Shown: one piece after another, positions 55,816 to 64,000 of the stretch | Numbering within the stretch: position 1 is the first letter of the stretch | How the letters are laid out: every line of letters begins with the position of its first letter | Translations under genes and position numbers: made by a program | Notes under the pieces: generated by a model | The model's database searches: none | The model's input: the letters and a program-made list of their open reading frames with translations, nothing else | What the model was told of the DNA's origin: nothing | DNA from: Antennarius striatus | Lineage: Eukaryota > Chordata > Actinopteri > Lophiiformes > Antennariidae | Reading direction: 5' to 3' | Assembly (NCBI RefSeq): GCF_040054535.1 | Contig: NC_090780.1 | Span: 12,552,501-12,616,500, forward strand | Length of the DNA: 64,000 nucleotides

Positions 55816-58800
55816 TTACTTGGCATTGGTAGAGCTGCTGAGCATCTTGCGGACAACCTGGGCGATGGCGTCACGGTCAATGCCGTAAATCTTGAGTAGC
55901 TCGTGGGGTTTCCCACTGCGAGGAATGTGAGACACAGCCAGGCGATGCAGATTGAACCCGGACTCATTTACCAAACCTGAGGACACTGCCTCCCCGAGCC
56001 CACCTGTGGAGAAGAGCCCATGAGAGACGTGGAGGACAAGATGATGGGGATGGAGAGGACGTGTGCAGATTCTTCAATGGAATCAAAAACAGCAATTCCA
56101 CACTTGAAAATACTCCACTATATATTCATCTTAAAGTCTTATTATATGGAAAAATGATACAGCATGCCTTCGCATTGTCTTAATATTTTACTTTTTATGG
56201 TTTCATGACACATCATAATCCATAAGATCCTCATGTTGCATCACTGTCCTGACAGAACCTCTCTGACAAAAAAATAAATAAATAAATAAAATAACAGTTC
56301 CCTTTTCAGCTTTATAACAAGGCCTTTTGTGGAGAAGACAGTTCTAGCATGTGATTAGGGGGCTTCATTGTCAGAATATAATATTCGCAATCATCGTTTC
56401 ATCATCATATAATCTCTGAATGGTTATGTTGGGGGTTTTTTTAATCTTGAATTAGGGTTGTAAATCTACAGAGGGAGTACACAGTCCACCTTGTTTCTAG
56501 AGTAGCCAAGAGCAGACAAACCATGCATCGACTCTGGGCCTTTTGTTATAGTTGCCAGGATAGGGGAGGGAGAGACTGGTGTTTAGTTGGTTGCAATCTG
56601 CAGTCCCACAGCCAGATGTCACTAAATGTTCCTCTCAATGCACAAATCCTTCAGTTCAGATACACGTTGGGACTTTAGACTAAAGTGTAAAATGGAAAAC
56701 AAATATACTAGAATCAAAAGTCTCTATCAAAAGACTCCACAGAGAATACCTGAGTAAAGGATCCATTATATTACACAAATAAATACATACATACATAAAA
56801 ATAGAGGAGATGAAAACATAAAACTAAATGTAAATATGTTGTCTGTGTCACCACGCCAACATCAGACTGACTATTATTGCCAAATATCCTTTGTCTAGTC
56901 AAGTCCATGCCATCATGCTCTCCTTTCTCTTAGCAGGCACAGGGCATGGCTGTCTGTGTTATGTAGGTCACAGAGAGCCTCATGGGCACATGCTCAGTTA
57001 AAGAAATCTGACAGCACTCCGCCTCTCTGGCTCTCCCTCTTACAAAATGCACCACAATGCTAATATATCTCCTGCAATGAGAGAGAATAGTCAAAACCCC
57101 ACAGCCAATCAGCAAATGCCACCGCATCTTATCGCTGTTGCTGAACGAAAACACCCGAACACACCATTGGAAAACAACTAGAGGATACGGACCAATGGGA
57201 GGACTCCATCCATGTCGTGCTGAGCGGTTTGTTACTGCTGGCTTGGTATCATAAAATATTCAGAAGCTGAAAAGCTTTAAAGGGAACCCACCTTCACAGT
57301 AGTGGTCCTCCACAGTGATGATTCGTCCTCGAGTGGCGCGCGTGTGATCGATGATGGTTTTGACATCCAGTGGTTTGATGGTGAAGGGATCAATAACCCT
57401 GACATAGATGCGTTCTGGAAATTCAGCAGATTCAATAGAGCAATCAGACATTTGAAATTACAGCAGACTATGAATGACACGCTGTCAAATGACAGCATGG
57501 TTCTGAGGGTAAGGATTATGACATTATTGTGGCAAAGACTGGTAAAAAAAAAAAGACCATGACCCCTTATAGACTGTGCGCTCAGATGTTGAAGTCTGTT
57601 ATAATTCGTATCAGGGCAAGGGATAACCATGTCTATGTATGACAGATGACTGTAGCTGGCAACTCAAGGATTAACAGAGGAAGCTAAATATCCACTCGTT
57701 CTGGGTTTACATGAAAAAAACAACAACTGTAAGGCCAGGATGTCCTCAAAAATCTGGATTTTAATCTGTAAGCAATCATCACATTGTATGACAAGGTAAA
57801 ATATTAAAAGTATCTACCAGATGAATAGTTTTTTTTTAAATACCTATTCATCTGTAAACTGGGAAAGTCTTGAAAGAATGTTGAAAATCATTTTCTTGTG
57901 CCATTCATCCTTTTCTATAGGTTTTATCTTAGTGAATTTAACATGGTCTTTTTAAATTAACATTGCATTCCTTCCTCCTTAGCAGAGTAGAATGTACTGT
58001 ACCTTTTTTTAAATGCTCAGCTGCAGCCAGGGCCTCATGCAACGTGACTCCAGCTGCGACCACAGTCACCTGGTCGTCTTTGCTCTGGTACACCACCTGG
58101 CAAAGGCAAATGTGTTTTCTTCTACTTGAGGTTACAGTGTTGAGAGTAATTGATGTGTTCATGGTGTAGCACTGTTGTTTCTCCCACAACACACTATCTC
58201 AATAGCCATGCAAGGACAAAAGGCTGTCTCACCTTAGCCTGACCAACATGGAAGTCCTCGTTGCTGTTGTAGATGATGGCGCTGTCTTGGCGACTGGTCC
58301 GGATGTAGCAAACACCCTTAGTAAAGGGAAATGTGACTGTCAGCAGAAAGCAAATGTGCTTGTCTTGCAAAAACTAAATGTTCCACTGAAGCCAGATCCC
58401 CGCCTCTCAGTTCTACGTACTGTACCTTTGTGGTTGCAGCTAATTCTACAGCCTTCTCTGTAGACACCCCATCACTGGGGTAGAAAATGGTTGCAGTGGG
58501 AAGGGCCCTGAACATAGCCATGTCCTCTAGGCCCATCAGAGAGGGTCCTTCCTCTCCTGTATTATGTACATTCACTGATGATTATATGTGACATTCAGAA
58601 AATCCTCAAAGCATATTGTCGGGTCAGGTGAGCTGATGCAAGCAAATCCACAGACATATTTGCATGCAGTGTACCTGCACACTAGAGGGACAACTGGTTC
58701 CCTGCTGACAGCATCCAGGGCAGACAAGAGGGGACAAAGGGGGTGGGGAAGTGAAGACTGGCTATAAGGTCAGAGGGGTCAAACCATAGTGAAAACACAG

Positions 58801-61800
58801 AATTAGAGGGAAAGAAAGTAAGGATTGCAACAACTTCACAAACACTCACGTCAATCTTTTATAAGTTAAAAGGGAAACTGTGAACACTGTCTAAGGAAAA
58901 AGGGATTCAGTGAAATGCAGTATGAGGGGAGTAAAAGGTGAATTCTTAAACGTTATCCTGTATTGTGGGTCGCGTGGCTCATTAGCATCACTTCACTCAC
59001 CAGTGGACATCCCACAGTGGGAGCCACACAGGTTGATGTTGCTGTCTGAGATGGCTGCCATGCGGAGCTGGTCATAGGCACGGGTGAAAAAGGAAGCCAG
59101 TGTGCTGGCAAACACAACGTTCCTTTCACGGGCAGCGCATCCCATGGCTACACTGACCTGGAGAGAATTTATGTGTTTTTTGAGTATAAATGATATAACC
59201 CATAGACATGTATCACTAATGATTGGTCCCAAATAATCACAATATTTTAGATACAGTGCACCCTCGCGCATTCAAGCATCAACGCGACTTCACCTCATCG
59301 CAGATTTTTAGTAGGCAGTCACGTGATACTGTACGCGTATTCTATTGGCTGACGGCATCCGGAAGTGCGTGAAGTTCTGTGAGTCTCGGACTTCCGTGAG
59401 ATACAAAAGTGCTTTAAACAGAGTGTGGGAAAAAGTAATACAGATAGAAAGTGGTTTAATATCAGTATGGGGAGGGTTCCTTAAAGGTTTAAAATACCAT
59501 AATTAATAAGATAAGTTTGTCACTCTATCGCAGAATGATTAATTGCGTGTGGTTCCTGGAACCCATTAACCATGAGGAACGAGGGCACACTGTAAAAATA
59601 TTTAAGTATTTAAAATTAAATTATTTTTATCTACTTTCTATGATCTAAACAAATGTCACCCTTCAACTTTTGACTTTTCTCATGCTTTCAGCCAGATGGT
59701 CCCACCCACTGTGTTGATTAATATTTTACTTCTGAATACACTTGTCATGACTGCTTAACGTCACACACATGTCTGACCTACATTGGGGTTAGCTGCTGCT
59801 AGAGAGGAGTCTAAGTGTCAGTCAACTGCATCCATGTCAGCTGTAAGAAATGTCACGGTTTGTGTTTTTCCCCAAACCCTTACATTACATACAGACAGTC
59901 ATGTATTATTAAAGGACTCAGGATCAGACACGCAGCTGTGAGATTCTTAAAAGAATCCATTTCCTCAGCTAAATCTTCAAACTACGAGCGATGGAGGTTT
60001 GTTTTGTGTTTTTGACAAACTTATTTTTTCAAAAAGTTACAGCTATAAACATTATATGTCTTTGTTAAAAAAAACTGTAAATGTCTCAAAATATATTTTC
60101 CCAAGTGTGTTATAAAAATGAACTGTAGTAATCTGTTGATGGTGAGGGGATCATACCATGTTCTGCTGAGCAATGTAACACTCCACATAGCGGTTGGGAT
60201 GCTCATTCTTGAAGACCTCTGAGTAGGTGAGGTTGTTTGTGTCTCCATCAAGGGCCACCACACGTTCGTTGTAGCGGCCCAGCTTAGCCAACGCCATCCC
60301 ATAGGCTTTCCGTGTGGCAATCTTTAAAGAAAGAAAGTTCGCTAGCAACCTTCTGCAGCTTTCATCTGTAGTCTGCTGGGTAGTGATGATGTGAATGAAG
60401 TCTGTGCTGGCATTCAGACAAACCTTGTCTCCAGCCTTGTAGCTGGGTGCACTCGGCATCCTTATGTTCCTCAGGCTCACCGGTGGGGAGTCCTCCACTG
60501 GGGCAGGAGGGTACAGGTGTTTGCTGCTGTTCATGAGGCGGCTCTGCAGGTCCTTTATAACCATCTCAGCCATGTCTTTGGGTAGCGGTTTGGCATGCCA
60601 CCCCAACTTATCTTCTGCAGCTGAAACACAAAGAAATCATCATTTTTATAGATTTGGACATTCTTTCGTCAAAGGGTCGCACCAGTCAGCTGAATCTGTA
60701 GATGAGGAATGGAGAGACCACCAGTTACCTGGAATGCCTTTGCCCTTGATGGTTTTAGCAATGATAGCAGTTGGTTGATGACGCGCATGGCTCAGAGCCT
60801 TACAGAGCTCTTCAACGCTATGTCCATCCACGATGATTGCATGCCAACTATACAGACACATTAAAATGCATCATGACACTAAATGAAACAGTTATCGACA
60901 CATCAGGTAGTTAATATTACTCCATTATTTACCAACACCTACTATTTAAACCTCCAGGACACATAGAACTGTACACTGACTCAGCTTCTCTTTATTATTA
61001 ATATTTTATTAATATTTTATGTTAATGTTTTTATAATATATTTTTTTCTTTTGGCACTCTTACCCGAAAGCTTCACAACGTTTCTGATATTTCTCCACAT
61101 GATGCTGCAGAGGTGCAGGGTCAGTCTGACCAAGACGGTTGATGTCCATGATGGCCACCAGGTTGTCTAGCTGATAGTAGGAGGCAAACGACATTGCCTC
61201 CCAGACAGAACCCTCCGACATCTCACCATCACCCATCACACAGAAGACGCGATAACTAAGAGCAGAAAACGGTGTGGTGAAGTTTTTGTATTAGATAACA
61301 GCGGGATGTGTTTCATTTAAAAAATGCTCTTTGTGTTAGGTGAACCTTTCAAAAGGTTTGTTTTTGCTAATCACAAATGAAAATAAATCAATTTGTGATG
61401 AACTACAGCCTCATGATCAATATATAGATGAAACAATAATGCTTGAATTTCTGAGATACTTCTGCTTGGATGGTAAAAATAACTGAGATACGACGGCTGG
61501 GTCTGTGATTATTAGAGCAGAAGAATTGCGACAGCAGAGCATACAGCCACAGAACACACCCACAGAATCTGGAAAACGCTAATCACTGAGCTCTTTAAAG
61601 GAGAATGATGTTACAGACCTAAAGATTTTTTTTTTTTAAAAACACTAAATACATAATACATCATAATGTTATGAATGTTGGTCACGTATGTAAAATGAAT
61701 GTGAGTCTCACTCTTTAGAATGAGTATAAGAAATATAAGATGCATGGAAAAAGAAAAAAATGCACATTGCGCTGTTAAAATTTCACTTTTCTGAATTATT

Positions 61801-63604
61801 GTGTGCCCATTTGGATGAAAGATTACCTGGATTTGTCAAAGTACTTCCCAGTGTAAGCCATTCCACAGGCCACACCAAGACCCTGACCCAAAGATCCAGT
61901 GGCTAGATCCACAAACTGCTGCCTCTGAAAAGCACACAATGCAAACAGAATGATGTTTTATTACAATCAATATTAAATAAATAAAAATAAATATTTGTGA
62001 GGGTTGGTGTGTGTGACGCTTACAGGAGTCGGGTGTCCCTCCAGGGTGGAGTCAGTGTGGCACAGACTGAGCAGCTCACTCTCCTTGAGGAATCCTGCTT
62101 CCACCCACATGGAGTACAGGGCCGGAGCGGCGTGACCCTGTCAGAGGAAAGGAACTCAAAATCATGGTTTTCGTCGGACTCCAGCTGAACTAATAAAACT
62201 ATGGACAGAGTGGCTGAAGCCCACCTTGGACAGTATGATGCGATCATTGTTGAAGTTCCGTGGGTCGTCATAGCGATACTTCATGGTGTGGAAGAAAAGC
62301 ACCGACATGATTTCTGCCACACTGCAGCATGATGTTGGGTATCTGCTCGACAGAGGAGACGTGTTCAGACAGGAATGTGAGATTGGGTTTAAACACATTT
62401 ATCATAGAACACATTTGAAAAGACTTTGACTGCATTATTACTGGATAGTGAACTGATTCTAAATCCAATAATATAATTAAAATGTGTTTTTTTTGTAAAA
62501 AAAAATTTTGTAAAAAAAAAAAAAGAAGGATCTTAATGAAATTACATTAAACAACCCGTTCATTTTTCTCTCCTATTACTGTTTTATCCAAAGAGCCTGA
62601 ATAATTTGAAGCACTCTGGTGCAATGATGTGAATGGAATATTTCATTGTATGAAAAAAGGTTCATCCCTGATCCCCAATTTCAGTGTCTTAAATTGCGCC
62701 AATAAAAATAAAAATCTGAAATAGCCATGAGAGACAGACAGAACGATATCCAGTTCAGGGTTTTAGTTTATTATTAACGCTTCTAAATACCACTCTTGCA
62801 GCAGCCAGAACTCAAATCTGTCCGCAACCTACAATCCCCCTAGCATTACACAACCTAGTCTATTGTGTCTGCTGTACCACGTTGGGGCATGTAATTTCTT
62901 ATATATTATATATTATTTATACCTCTTCAACTTCATGAATCTAATTTATCTTTTATATTTTAACTTAAACATTAACTGATTAATATAAAATTTAATTGTA
63001 CTTTTTATTCATTCATTACACAGAATGTGAAAACCTGATAATATGAAAAAAAAAGTTGTTCATTTTTTAATGTTTGCTGCAATCACTGTTTCTAAATTTG
63101 CAATTTATCAGATTCAGAAGAAAAAAATAAATAAACTAAAATTTCTGCAAAATGGATTATACTTTTAATAACAAAAATAATTCTGTGAAACGGGGTGAAA
63201 ATTGTGGAATGCAGATATTTTTAATCCATTCAATTATTTATCAATAAAATATGCTAATAGCATAAATTGTCAAATGTCCGCTATGGATATTGCAGTAGAC
63301 CAGACGAGAACAAAGGCAGAACAAGCTGTTCCTTTGCCCTGCCTTTGCATCTGTGATGGAGTCCATGGATTCCACACGCGTCGTGTAGCTCAGTGATGTT
63401 GGAGTTTATCTAATACAAACTTTCTTAATTTGCAATCCATGTCTTAACACATTTAGGTGTTTTTGCTCATTTCTGAGAGTCAGAAGAGGGGACTCACCCA
63501 CTGCCTGCTGCAGTTGTTGCTTTGATAGAGTTGATGCGCAGGCGGTTGGCAATGTTCCTCAATGCCTGCACTGTCTGCTGGTCAGGTTTGTGATAATCCT
63601 CCAT
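55816..63604 (-). CDS. tktb: Transketolase, tktb-like, with altered active-site residues
   Basis: Fourteen coding exons: 63498-63604, 62225-62342, 62024-62137, 61827-61924, 61064-61255, 60729-60847, 60424-60620, 60157-60321, 59001-59157, 58426-58556, 58233-58316, 58003-58096, 57292-57414 and 55816-56003. They sum to 1887 nt, 628 aa (human TKT 623), with consistent phases and no stops. Transketolase moves two-carbon units in the pentose phosphate pathway using thiamine diphosphate. Kept motifs: [68 protein letters not shown] and YIRTSRQ. Changed: GSGYPTSCC (His37 to Tyr), [11 protein letters not shown] (Ser345 to Leu), CYIAQQNMV (Glu366 to Gln) and TGEEGPSLM (Asp424 to Glu, Gln428 to Leu), human numbering. 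The tktb label rests on remembered fish sequence ([14 protein letters not shown] and [20 protein letters not shown]). Confidence 0.93.
56004..57291. other. tktb last intron
   Basis: A 1.3-kb AT-rich intron with no recognised repeat apart from a short AAATA run near 56270-56295. Confidence 0.5.
59254..59592. mobile_element. Tigger/pogo-type MITE with TA duplication
   Basis: It begins CAGTGCACCCTCG and ends CGAGGGCACACTG, near-perfect terminal inverted repeats, flanked on both sides by TA. The 339-bp length, TA target site and the GGTTCCTGGAACCCATTAAC stretch near the end fit non-autonomous TcMar-Tigger elements of fish. No transposase is encoded. It lies in the tktb intron between exons 8 and 9. 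Confidence 0.85.
60157..60321 (-). CDS. tktb: tktb exon 8, carries Leu346 and Gln367
   Basis: It encodes [20 protein letters not shown], then [20 protein letters not shown] and ECYIAQQNM. Gln367 (codon CAG, 60166-60168) stands where the glutamate that activates the thiamine aminopyrimidine is expected (human Glu366, yeast Glu418). Leu346 replaces the serine that binds substrate phosphate (human Ser345). Confidence 0.92.
62225..62342 (-). CDS. tktb: tktb exon 2, carries Tyr37
   Basis: The exon begins by completing Gly36, then TAC CCA ACA gives [20 protein letters not shown]. In active transketolases the first residue here is His37 (yeast His30), which contacts cofactor and donor substrate. 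The acceptor GAGCAG and the phase leave no other in-frame junction nearby. Confidence 0.92.
62343..63497. other. tktb intron 1
   Basis: AT-rich intron of about 1.15 kb with A-rich runs near 62500; no exon or repeat family recognised. Confidence 0.5.

Positions 63605-64000
<396 letters not shown>

Noticed and set aside
55816..63604. Reading the transketolase as a pseudogene
   Set aside because: All 14 exons have intact splice sites, the summed frame is open and the length is normal; only active-site residues are changed, so it is kept as a coding gene.

Overview
This is a vertebrate nuclear window, almost certainly from a teleost fish. Genes are split by GT-AG introns, proteins match vertebrate families, and the non-coding DNA carries long (CA)n/(GT)n and (ATT)n tracts, a tRNA-derived SINE, RTE-like, L1-like and other LINE pieces, a Ty3/gypsy remnant and a Tigger-type MITE. 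No bacterial operons, CRISPR arrays or rRNA genes were seen. All exon models below were built by eye from reading frame, splice sites and remembered protein families; no alignment was run.

Layout from left to right. (1) 1335-25155, minus strand: wnk2, a WNK-family serine/threonine kinase, modelled in 27 coding exons (about 2478 residues if all are used; the exon phases agree throughout). (2) 25156-27862: CpG-rich divergent promoter region. (3) 27863-35093, plus strand: ninj1 in three coding exons (145 aa). (4) 38022-39969, minus strand: card19 in six coding exons (175 aa), convergent with ninj1. (5) 42393-49610, minus strand: bicd2 in seven coding exons (820 aa). (6) 49.6-55.8 kb: a repeat-filled intergenic stretch with a decayed LINE, a gypsy remnant and a (GT)n tract. 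(7) 55816-63604, minus strand: a transketolase gene closest to fish tktb, 14 coding exons (628 aa).

The order wnk2 - ninj1 - card19 - bicd2 matches the gene set of human 9q22.31. This separates these genes from the paralogous WNK1/NINJ2/BICD1 set on human chromosome 12. The neighbours have unrelated jobs: WNK-SPAK/OSR1 ion-transport signalling, plasma membrane rupture, a mitochondrial CARD protein, a dynein cargo adaptor and the pentose phosphate pathway. They are linked by ancestry rather than by pathway.

The most interesting observations are: a transketolase whose canonical active-site positions are altered (His37 to Tyr, Ser345 to Leu, Glu366 to Gln, Asp424 to Glu, human numbering) inside an otherwise intact gene; an 11-nt wnk2 microexon that completes an RFxV docking motif; an 855-nt phase-symmetric wnk2 exon placed like the WNK1 HSN2 exon; a candidate alternative first exon for ninj1; and two perfect 17-bp-arm hairpins in the gypsy remnant that look like template-switch scars.
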